Assembly (NCBI GenBank): GCA_017430945.1 | Contig: JAFRMB010000081.1 | Span: forward strand, 1-36,531 | DNA length: 36,531 nucleotides | Source: Clostridia bacterium | Lineage (GTDB): Bacteria > Bacillota_A > Clostridia > Christensenellales > Aristaeellaceae | Direction: 5' to 3' | In this document: positions 23,262 through 29,413 of the stretch, in pieces | How positions within the stretch are numbered: the first letter of the stretch is position 1 | How the letters are laid out: the number at the start of each line of letters is the position of its first letter | Position numbers and translations under genes: made by a program | The notes under the pieces: model-generated | What the model was told of the DNA's origin: nothing | Databases searched by the model: none | Seen by the model: only the letters and a program-made list of their open reading frames with translations

Positions 23262-23290
23262 GCTCCTCACCACCTCTCTATGCTTATATT

Positions 23291-24439
23291 CTACAGCACC
23301 TTTCGCATAAAGTCAACAACAAATTGAGGCGGTTCATTTAGTCCATAGTATGCTGAGAAGCATTCAGCTATAATTTCATCACCGCTACTACCGCCATAAA
23401 TCGACAGATTCTTTCGGCAAAAATCTAACGTTTCCGTTGCTGTTCCAAACCCTAATACGCTCTTCATAATCGACAAACCGTCAATCTGATAAATATCGCT
23501 GACCATGTGCCCAGCTTCATGGTATACAATGGACGATACGCTTGTACCTTCAACAAAGTATCTGATTTTGGTTTGCTTGCCATATTCAGACTGAAGCGCC
23601 TCTTTATTCCGATATGCGTCACGGTTCAGTTGAATTATATGCGGTGGCTTCTCATTGCCTACGCCGGCAAAATCAATGCTTCTGATAAAGCCGATGAGTT
23701 TAAGCGTCAACGGGTGTTTTTCATCTCCACTTATATTCGGGAAATCCCTCTTCACTTTAGCCAAGGCATCAATAGCACTTTTCGCAAGATCAATATCCAC
23801 GTCGGAGTTTCGAAAACCACTTAATGTAATGCCGTTTTGAGTCGCATGATCTTTCAATTCTTTGAATTGTCCTTTTGTGATCGATTCACCTGCTTGCGGC
23901 CAAATGATTCTCTCGCCCTCGCCCGTCGCTTGATCATATACACTCATTTTCTTAGCCACATCATTTGAAATGCCAGACATATCCTTAAACCCTGCCACAT
24001 ACGTCCTTCTAAAGTCCGGCCCGAGCCCCGTCCGATCAGACAGGCGCTCGTATTCCTTCACCAGCGCGTTGACGCTGCCCTGGCACTGGCGCTGCAGGGT
24101 CGCGTCACCGGCAGCTGCCGCCAGCGTGGCGGTGTCCTTCTGCTGCCGGATCGCGGTCTCCATGCGCCGCATCTCCTGCGACCACTCGTACCGGGTCTTG
24201 GTCCTGCCGTCGATCTCCAGCTCCTCGGTGCTGAAACGCTCGAACTGCTCCAGCTGCTCGTCGGTATAGGCGCGCGGGCTGACGCCCATGATGATCGGGT
24301 GCCAGGTGTGCCGGCAGTTCCATTCGCCGAAGGGGCGGGGCAGGCTGTTCTGGATCTCGTCGAACTCTTCGTTGCTGTACTGCCCGCCCTGATAGGGCAG
24401 GTGATCCTCAGCGCACAGCATGTGCGCGTCGATCTCCAC
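23291..24439 (-). CDS. 5'-truncated phage minor capsid (MuF-like) protein fused to a zincin-like C-terminal module
   Basis: Residues 1-150 (GTG at 24439) match the C-terminal part of Firmicutes phage minor capsid protein 2: DAHMLCAEDHLPYQGGQYS, LPRPFGEWNCRH, RMETAIRQQKD, RTGLGPDFRRTYVAGFKD. About 250 N-terminal residues usual for the family are missing. In the same frame family-like sequence continues upstream to a TGA near 24510, and a ribosome site (GGAGGGG) with a GTG near 24514 belongs to another frame, so the gene is broken or recombined. From about residue 152 the DNA becomes AT-rich. This C-terminal module has HEAGH (307-311) and DEIIAECFSAYY (354-365), fitting a zinc metallopeptidase. 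The arrangement resembles MuF polymorphic toxins. Confidence 0.75.
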   Translation of the reverse strand: MEIDAHMLCAEDHLPYQGGQYSNEEFDEIQNSLPRPFGEWNCRHTWHPIIMGVSPRAYTDEQLEQFERFSTEELEIDGRTKTRYEWSQEMRRMETAIRQQKDTATLAAAAGDATLQRQCQGSVNALVKEYERLSDRTGLGPDFRRTYVAGFKDMSGISNDVAKKMSVYDQATGEGERIIWPQAGESITKGQFKELKDHATQNGITLSGFRNSDVDIDLAKSAIDALAKVKRDFPNISGDEKHPLTLKLIGFIRSIDFAGVGNEKPPHIIQLNRDAYRNKEALQSEYGKQTKIRYFVEGTSVSSIVYHEAGHMVSDIYQIDGLSIMKSVLGFGTATETLDFCRKNLSIYGGSSGDEIIAECFSAYYGLNEPPQFVVDFMRKVL

Positions 24440-24546
24440 GCCGTCCGCGCCGAAGGATCGTCCCTGCTCCGACGGTTGCCGGGAACGAGGTTCACATAGC
24501 CGTCTTCACGTGGCACGCTCGTCCCCTCCAATCCTTTACGCACACC

Positions 24547-24574
24547 AAAAAAGCAGGGCGTATATACGCTCTGC
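24547..24574 (-). terminator. Intrinsic terminator following tRNA-like element 1
   Basis: Minus strand: GCAGAGCGT, loop, ACGCCCTGC (9 bp with one G-T pair), then TTTTTT. The stem is nearly identical to that at 25930-25951. Confidence 0.85.
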
Positions 24575-24579
24575 TTTTC

Positions 24580-24660
24580 GCGGGTACCCGGATTCGCACC
24601 GAATCTTCGTCTCCCCGAATGAATACGGGTTCAACATGTGCTCTTGTACACTATACCCGC
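24580..24660 (-). ncRNA. tRNA-like element 1 (non-canonical, 81 nt)
   Basis: The ends GCGGGTA (24660-24654) and TACCCGC (24586-24580) form a perfect 7-bp acceptor-like stem. Next to the 3' strand is a T-arm-like hairpin with the 7-nt loop TGCGAAT, which differs from canonical TTCRANY by G in place of U55; the same bases can also form GATTCG/CGAATC. A short D-like arm (GTG/CAC) and a variable-arm-like hairpin (TTCG/CGAA) can be drawn. The anticodon arm is irregular (TGAA/TTCA, 6-nt loop), so a working tRNA is unlikely. Upstream, GTCACAA and TTGTGAC (24705-24699/24669-24663) close another stem. Confidence 0.45.
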
Positions 24661-24691
24661 TCGTCACAATCATCGTCGCGCCTGGCGAAAG

Positions 24692-25090
24692 CTAACGCTT
24701 GTGACTGGTTTGATTATACCAAAGCTTTTTTACCCTGTCAATCATCTTTCGTTCTTCGCTTGTAACGTTCGCCGCACCTTTTGCCGAATCATTCTCATTA
24801 TGGTTGTAGCCGTGATGTGTGTGAGGCTTCATACCCTTATGCGTATGATTCAGATCAATTTGCTTTACTCGCTTGTTATCCTTGTCATAATAGCTGATGC
24901 TGCTGATCTCCTGTTTGTCATTGACGGTTACATAAACACGTCCTCTGGTCATCGTCTCCATCGGGGCGGTTGAGCTTCCTTCGTTTTTAATAACAAACTT
25001 GATGTTTCCTGCTTTCAGAACGGTACGATATTCCGTCCCGTATGCCTTCCCGTTATTAGCTCTCCCCGAGCTCGCCCCACGGCTCCCCAT
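24692..25090 (-). CDS. 132-aa phage-associated, toxin-like protein
   Basis: The N-terminus MGSRGASSGR is typical of short phage minor-head-associated proteins in Firmicutes. The remaining part (KAGNIKFVIKNE, ETMTRGRVYVTV, SSISYYDKDNKRVKQIDLNH) is an AT-rich beta-strand region, ending in a histidine-rich HTHKGMKPHTHHGYNHNEND and a helix with VKKLWYNQ. I have seen this C-terminal pattern as a module at the end of phage head proteins, which suggests a polymorphic toxin or effector. The activity is unknown; the clustered His residues suggest a metal or nuclease site. It follows the DUF4417 gene by 3 nt (coupled), and its stop lies in the stem before tRNA-like element 1. Confidence 0.65.
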   Translation of the reverse strand: MGSRGASSGRANNGKAYGTEYRTVLKAGNIKFVIKNEGSSTAPMETMTRGRVYVTVNDKQEISSISYYDKDNKRVKQIDLNHTHKGMKPHTHHGYNHNENDSAKGAANVTSEERKMIDRVKKLWYNQTSHKR

Positions 25091-25093
25091 ACG

Positions 25094-25900
25094 CTATCCC
25101 ATCTCCGTCTTTTTCCACTTCCGCGCCGCGTAATGGCGCACGCGCGCAGCGCCAAAGTCGAAGTCAGGCATCATCGCACCGTAGAGCAGAACCGTTTGCG
25201 GCCTCAGGCGCTCGAGGGCTTCGCGCATGCCGTGCCGCCAGATCCGGCGCGATCCCTCGTCCATCATAACACCGACCGTGGATACCGCGACCGTCGCGCC
25301 TTCGGGCACGCCGTCGAAGCAGTAGTCGTACGACCCGGGCTCCGCCCACTGGAGCGTCGGGATCACGTTCAGACCGGCGTCCTGGAAGATCTGGCCGATC
25401 AGGCGGGAGCGGTAGACGTTCCATACCTTCATGGCCTCGGGCATATCGAGGTACAGGGAAAAATCAGGCGTCAGCGCGATGCCGGCCCGGTTCACGATGC
25501 GCTCCGCATATACACCCGGGATCCGCCACACGCGCTCGAACCGATAATCGTCGATGAAGAAATGGATCCCCGCACCGCGGGGCAATACTTCATCCTTCAT
25601 CGCGGCATTAAAGTCGACCAGCATCCGGGGGATCGCCGTGCACGGCGCCAGCACCGGCATATCATACCGGCCCGTCACACGTGCCTCGTCATAGCGATCC
25701 AGATTGACTGCCCTCCATGTCCGGCTTCGGGCGTCTCCGTACCACCGGAGGGGCACGTATTCCGGCCCGCCGCCAAATGTGAGATCCAGATCGAGGCCGA
25801 AGTCGAGATCGAAGTCGGGGTCAAAATCGAGCCCCAGATCCAACCCGCCTTCAAAACCGGAACTGAATGAAGTCCCGACGTTTTTCCGTCTTCTCGACAT
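25094..25900 (-). CDS. DUF4417 family protein (prophage-associated)
   Basis: The 268-aa protein matches DUF4417 along residues 50-255: RTWRAVNLDRYDEA, GRYDMPVL, GIHFFIDDYRFERVWRIP, LTPDFSLYLDMPEAMKVWNV, YRSRLIGQIF, VIPTLQWAEPGSYDYCFDG, VAVSTVGVM. The family is common in Firmicutes prophages and plasmids and has no known function. The N-terminal 45 residues are a repetitive acidic tract of Asp alternating with Leu/Phe/Gly. The ATG at 25900 follows GGAGG by 5 nt. It lies directly downstream of tRNA-like element 2 and its terminator. Confidence 0.85.
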   Translation of the reverse strand: MSRRRKNVGTSFSSGFEGGLDLGLDFDPDFDLDFGLDLDLTFGGGPEYVPLRWYGDARSRTWRAVNLDRYDEARVTGRYDMPVLAPCTAIPRMLVDFNAAMKDEVLPRGAGIHFFIDDYRFERVWRIPGVYAERIVNRAGIALTPDFSLYLDMPEAMKVWNVYRSRLIGQIFQDAGLNVIPTLQWAEPGSYDYCFDGVPEGATVAVSTVGVMMDEGSRRIWRHGMREALERLRPQTVLLYGAMMPDFDFGAARVRHYAARKWKKTEMG

Positions 25901-25923
25901 ATCCGCCTCCGTTGCAGTGCATA

Positions 25924-25951
25924 ATAAAAGCAGGGCGCGTATACGCTCTGC
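25924..25951 (-). terminator. Intrinsic terminator following tRNA-like element 2
   Basis: Minus strand: GCAGAGCG, loop TATACG, CGCCCTGC, then TTTTATT. It is nearly the same sequence as the terminator at 24547-24574 and lies 24 nt before the DUF4417 start codon. Confidence 0.8.
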
Positions 25952-25955
25952 TCTA

Positions 25956-26025
25956 TCGCAAGCGCGGGACTTGCACCCGCCCTTCGGCCATCACCGCGTG
26001 CCCCTTCCTTCACCACGCCTTGCGA
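25956..26025 (-). ncRNA. tRNA-like element 2 (non-canonical, 70 nt)
   Basis: The ends TCGCAAG (26025-26019) and CTTGCGA (25962-25956) form a perfect 7-bp acceptor-like stem. One base inside lies a textbook T-arm shape, GCGGG-TGCAAGT-CCCGC, again with G at the position of U55. A D-arm-like hairpin GCGTG/CACGC with a 13-nt loop and a small CGG/CCG hairpin fill the rest. There is no normal 5+7+5 anticodon arm, and 70 nt is short. It is followed 4 nt later by a terminator. It could be a decayed phage tRNA or a tRNA-mimic leader. Confidence 0.45.
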
Positions 26026-26034
26026 CGAAGATCC

Positions 26035-26061
26035 TTACGGCCAGTTGACCCTGTCGACCAT
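26035..26061 (-). CDS. Possible 8-codon leader peptide before tRNA-like element 2
   Basis: ATG at 26061 is preceded by GGAGG at an ideal 8-nt spacing and opens the frame MVDRVNWP, then TAA, ending 9 nt before the tRNA-like element. A short well-initiated ORF, a tRNA-like structure and a terminator before a gene would suit an attenuation leader. Alternatively it is the residue of a truncated gene: another frame in 26000-26215 reads protein-like (TWLKACREWHDRLVAGG). The palindrome ACTGTCGACAGT is at 26123-26134. Nothing else is seen between 26062 and the ABC ATPase gene end. Confidence 0.3.
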   Translation of the reverse strand: MVDRVNWP

Positions 26062-26211
26062 GCGTCCTTCCTCCGGCAACAAGCCGGTCGTGCCATTCGC
26101 GGCATGCCTTAAGCCATGTGGCACTGTCGACAGTTATTTTGTCACCGATACGACGGCGGGGCCTGCCCCGATCACACCCGCTCATCCGCGCGTCCCGAAG
26201 GGCCCGGCCGG

Positions 26212-26787
26212 TCACTTCAGGGTAAAGACCTCCGCGCCCATGCGCTCCGCGACCTCGGGGTCGTGGGTGACGACCAGCGCCGTGCGCCCGTGGATGCGCC
26301 CGAGCATCGCGTCGATCACCCGGTCCCGTGTGTCCGCGTCGAGGCCCGTGAAGGGCTCGTCCAGCAGCAGCACCTCGCCGTCCGACAGGAGCGCCCGCAA
26401 TAGCGCGACCCTGCGGCGCATGCCTCCCGAGAGCTGGGATACCGGCTGCCCGGCGACGGCCTCCAGCGAGAAGTCCCTCAGCGCCTCCGCTGCGTCCGGA
26501 TCGCTCAGCCCGGGCGTCACCAGCCGGATATTGCCCGCAGCGTCGAGCCCCTCCAGCAGGCGATCCTCCTGGAACACCGGGGCGATCCGCGCGCCTTCCA
26601 GACCCGTCACGCGCCCCTCGTCCGCCGTCTCCAGCCCCATCAGGATGCGCAGCAGCGTGGTCTTGCCCGCGCCAGATGGCGCCATCAGACAGCTCACCCG
26701 GCCCGCCGGGAAGCGCAGAGACACATCGCGGAGCACGACCTTGTCGCCGAAGCGCTTGCTCAATCCTTCGATCCGGATGTCCTGCAT
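26212..26787 (-). CDS. ABC importer ATPase (SsuB/TauB/ThiZ type)
   Basis: The 191-aa protein has Walker A APSGAGKTT near residue 37, Q-loop PVFQEDRL, signature LSGGMRRRVALLRAL, Walker B VLLLDEPFTGLD and the switch His in VVTHD. It is shorter than the usual 240-260 aa, ending soon after the switch region. The ATG at 26787 follows GGAGGTGA and overlaps the permease end closely (5 nt gap). It belongs with the permease and binding protein just upstream and powers uptake of a small molecule such as a sulfonate, nitrate or thiamine precursor; the substrate is not determined. Confidence 0.9.
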   Translation of the reverse strand: MQDIRIEGLSKRFGDKVVLRDVSLRFPAGRVSCLMAPSGAGKTTLLRILMGLETADEGRVTGLEGARIAPVFQEDRLLEGLDAAGNIRLVTPGLSDPDAAEALRDFSLEAVAGQPVSQLSGGMRRRVALLRALLSDGEVLLLDEPFTGLDADTRDRVIDAMLGRIHGRTALVVTHDPEVAERMGAEVFTLK

Positions 26788-26791
26788 CCGC

Positions 26792-27559
26792 TCACCTCCC
26801 ACGCCGCCTCGGCAAGCCGGCCAGCGCACGCCCGATGGCGCCAAAGCAGCCCAGCGTCAGCCGTCCGAACGCCCAGCTGACGACCACGATGACCAGCGTC
26901 CAGGCGAACAGGTCCGGCGTGTCCAGGTAGACCTTGGCCTGCTGCAGGCGCTCGCCGATGGAACCCTTGGGCATCCCGATGACCTCCGCCGCGGCGCCCG
27001 CCTTCCAGCAGAGCCCCAGCGCCAGCTCGCAGCCGTTCAGGAACGGCGGCAGCAGCTGCGGCAGCGCGACCCGCAGCGCCCGGCGAAGGGGCGGCACGCG
27101 GAACACGCGCGCCATCTCGCTCAGCTTCGGATCCAGCCGGTCGATGCCGCCCTGTACGTTCAAATAGATGACCGGCAGCACCATCAGGAACACGATCAGT
27201 ACCGCCAGATTTTTCGAAGATACCCACACAAGCGCCAGTATGACGAACGACGCCACCGGCACCGAGCGCACGGCCAGCATCAGCGGCGCCAGAAGCTGGC
27301 GCACCCACCCGAAGCGCGCGCTCGCAGCGGCCAACAGCGTGCCCGCCGCCGTGGCCAGCAGAAAACCGCCGGCGATGCGCCTCAGGCTGTGCAGGATCGC
27401 CAGCCAGAAGCCCGGCGTCACGCAGAGCGCGCCCAGGCGCGACAGTACGCGCAGGGGCGTCGGCAACAGGATCTCCCGGCCCATGGCCATCGCCCCCAGC
27501 TGCCACACCAGCAGCCAGAACAGCACGGCCCAGGGCTTCGTTTCGATTCGGCGTTTCAT
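26792..27559 (-). CDS. ABC importer permease (SsuC/TauC/ThiX type)
   Basis: This about 255-aa membrane protein has six hydrophobic segments and the permease coupling motif in EMARVFRVPPLRRALRVALP (EAA-like loop). Other family marks are VRSVPVASFVILALVWV and the C-terminal GCELALGLCWKAGAAAEVIG. I chose ATG 27559 (MKRRIETKPW) with GGAG 8 nt upstream; ATG 27577 is also possible. It lies between the ATPase and the substrate-binding protein gene in a three-gene operon. Confidence 0.88.
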   Translation of the reverse strand: MKRRIETKPWAVLFWLLVWQLGAMAMGREILLPTPLRVLSRLGALCVTPGFWLAILHSLRRIAGGFLLATAAGTLLAAASARFGWVRQLLAPLMLAVRSVPVASFVILALVWVSSKNLAVLIVFLMVLPVIYLNVQGGIDRLDPKLSEMARVFRVPPLRRALRVALPQLLPPFLNGCELALGLCWKAGAAAEVIGMPKGSIGERLQQAKVYLDTPDLFAWTLVIVVVSWAFGRLTLGCFGAIGRALAGLPRRRGR

Positions 27560-27637
27560 GGATCCGGCTCCGCTCATCGTGAAAGAATGGAGAATGCGCC
27601 GCGGCGCGATCCTCCATTCGAACGTTCACACAGGTCT

Positions 27638-28600
27638 TCAGCGGCTGTAATAGAAGTCTGCATCCGGCATCTTGCCGCCCACCGCCTTGGGCTCGGCATC
27701 GAACAGCACCTGCAGATAGCCGGACAGCTTCTGCTGAAGCTCCTCCCCCTCGATGAAGGCGATGTTGCAGGCGGGCAGCGCCTTCTGCGCCACCGGCTCA
27801 GGCACGATGTCGAACGCGCCGACCAGGGCCGCCGCCGCTTCCGTGTTGGCGTTGACCCAAGCCACAGACTCGGCATACCGATCCAGGAAGGCATTCACCG
27901 CGTCGGGCTGCGCCTCGATGAAGGCGCTGCGCGCCACGGCCACGCCGGTGATCATGCTGGAATCCGCGCCGAGCGCGTCCCATTCGGCGGTCAGGTCCAG
28001 GGCCACGCGCAGGCCCTCGGCCTTCATCATGGCGGTGGTCACGAAGGGCTGGGGCAGCATCGCGATGCCGCCGTCCGCCGCCATCAGCGCGTTCAGGCAC
28101 TCGGCGTGCTCGCTCTTCCACTCGATGGTCACATCCGCCTCGGGGTCGATACCGTTGCCCCGCAGGATGTAGTCCAGCGCGTATTCAGGCGTGGCGCCCT
28201 TGCCGCTCGCGAAGATCGTCTTGCCCTTGAGATCGGCCGCGCTCTGCACGGTATCGCCCTTTTCCACGATGTACAGAACGCCCAGCGTGTTGACGGCCAG
28301 CACGCGCACCGCGCCCTCCGTGTTGTTGTACAACACGGCGGCCAGGTTCGCGGGCACACAAGCGATATCGGTCTCGCCCTTGACCAGCATCGGGGTCACC
28401 TCGTCGATGGCCGCGGCGATGGTGAAGTCGTACGCGCCCGCCTCGCGGTCATCCTCCATGAGCTTCACAAGGCCCATGGCCGTCGGCCCCTTCAGCGCGA
28501 CGACGCGCGGAGCAGCGCCCTCGGCAGCGGCGGCAGTGAAAAGCGCGACGGCGAGCGCCAGCGCGCAGACGACAGTAAATATGCGTTTGAAGTTAAACAT
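27638..28600 (-). CDS. ABC importer substrate-binding protein (NMT1/SsuA-like)
   Basis: The 320-aa protein starts with a signal peptide (MFNFKRIFTVVCALALAVAL, then FTAAAAEG). The mature part has the SsuA/ThiY-type periplasmic-binding fold: LKGPTAMGLVKLMED, TDIACVPANLAAVLYNN, DLKGKTIFASGKGATPEYALDYIL, and GGIAMLPQPFVTTAM. No lipobox cysteine is present at the cleavage site, which is unusual for a monoderm ABC importer. It is the first gene of the operon, with a strong GGAGG somewhat far (13 nt) from the ATG. The ligand is unknown. Confidence 0.88.
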   Translation of the reverse strand: MFNFKRIFTVVCALALAVALFTAAAAEGAAPRVVALKGPTAMGLVKLMEDDREAGAYDFTIAAAIDEVTPMLVKGETDIACVPANLAAVLYNNTEGAVRVLAVNTLGVLYIVEKGDTVQSAADLKGKTIFASGKGATPEYALDYILRGNGIDPEADVTIEWKSEHAECLNALMAADGGIAMLPQPFVTTAMMKAEGLRVALDLTAEWDALGADSSMITGVAVARSAFIEAQPDAVNAFLDRYAESVAWVNANTEAAAALVGAFDIVPEPVAQKALPACNIAFIEGEELQQKLSGYLQVLFDAEPKAVGGKMPDADFYYSR

Positions 28601-28623
28601 GTTTAATCACACTCCTCCCGTCT

Positions 28624-28652
28624 ATTTCACCACAAACCGGGACAAAAGTCAA
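28624..28652 (-). promoter_or_regulatory. Sigma-A promoter of the ABC importer operon
   Basis: Minus strand TTGACT (28652-28647), 17 bp, TGAAAT (28629-28624), just before the ribosome site of the binding-protein gene. Confidence 0.5.
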
Positions 28653-28736
28653 GCGAATATTTGATATGTCCGGCGGCCGCCGCCTCTTAAACAAATATTA
28701 ACAGCGACAGCACCCCCGGCCACCGGTCCGGCGGCA

Positions 28737-28765
28737 TTGACACGGAAGGGAAAAGCGTGTATAAT
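28737..28765 (+). promoter_or_regulatory. Perfect consensus sigma-A promoter of greA-lysS
   Basis: TTGACA (28737-28742), exactly 17 bp, TATAAT (28760-28765). It would give a leader of about 95 nt before greA. The stretch 28653-28736 holds nothing else. Confidence 0.9.
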
Positions 28766-28774
28766 AGCCGTGGT

Positions 28775-28824
28775 CCGAATAGGCAAGGCACTGCCGTGAC
28801 AAGGCAGTGTTCGTGTTTATTCGG
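28775..28824 (+). promoter_or_regulatory. Structured leader RNA upstream of greA
   Basis: CCGAATA (28775-28781) pairs with TATTCGG (28818-28824), and inside it CACTGCC (28789-28795) pairs with GGCAGTG (28803-28809). A T5 run (28835-28839) follows a few bases after the closing stem, so a weak attenuator is possible. No riboswitch family is recognised. Confidence 0.5.
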
Positions 28825-28865
28825 CTAAATTGCGTTTTTACCGACAAATCCGGGAGGAGACCAAC

Positions 28866-29375
28866 ATGGCAGATACACGCATCCTGACACTCACCGACAA
28901 AAAAATGCTGGAGGAACAGCTGGCTCAGCTCAACGAAGAGCGCAAGAGCGTCGCGGAGGAGATCCAGATCGCCCGCGGCTTCGGCGATCTCAGCGAGAAC
29001 GCCGAGTACGACGCCGCGAAGGCGCGCGAGGCCGAGGTATACGGCAAGATCAACGAGATCCAGGGCATCCTGAACACCGCTCAGTTCGTCGACGAGAGCG
29101 AGGTCAACGACGATATCTGCGCGCTGGGCACCGTGGTGCGCGTGCTGGATATGGAGTATAATGAAGAGGATGAATACACCCTGGTGGGCTACACCGAGGC
29201 CGATCCCTCCAAGCTGTACATCTCCAACGAATCCCCCATCGGCGAGGCGCTGGTCGGCAAGGGCGAGCGCGACAAGCCCGGTTATGTGCCGCCGGCGAAG
29301 GTCGGCGACATCGTCGAGGCCAACACGCCCGGCGGGGTCATCAAGCTGAAGGTGCTGTCCATCCGCAAGCGCTGA
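28866..29375 (+). CDS. greA: Transcription elongation factor GreA
   Basis: The 169-aa protein has the GreA coiled-coil domain with the acidic tip FGDLSENAEYDAAK (around residue 40), which enters the RNA polymerase secondary channel and stimulates cleavage of backtracked RNA. The C-terminal FKBP-like domain has LVGYTEADPSKLYISNESPIG and ANTPGGVIKLKVLSI. The ATG at 28866 follows GGGAGGAG. It is 38 nt upstream of lysS, forming the common greA-lysS pair of Firmicutes. Confidence 0.95.
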   Translation: MADTRILTLTDKKMLEEQLAQLNEERKSVAEEIQIARGFGDLSENAEYDAAKAREAEVYGKINEIQGILNTAQFVDESEVNDDICALGTVVRVLDMEYNEEDEYTLVGYTEADPSKLYISNESPIGEALVGKGERDKPGYVPPAKVGDIVEANTPGGVIKLKVLSIRKR

Positions 29376-29413
29376 GGCCCCGGATACCCACACATCGAGA
29401 GGAGCACGAGACC

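Noticed and set aside
24580..24660. A functional canonical tRNA gene
   Set aside because: Acceptor and T-arm shapes are present, but the anticodon arm cannot form a 5-bp stem with 7-nt loop and the D loop lacks a GG pair; kept only as tRNA-like.
22197..26212. Flanking att direct repeats of the prophage remnant
   Set aside because: No convincing long direct repeat was seen at the borders by eye; the CTGTCGAC words near 26051 and 26124 are too short and are both on one side.
26045..28606. 853-codon plus-strand frame opposite the ABC importer operon
   Set aside because: Antisense to three well-supported ABC genes; composition is of shadow type.
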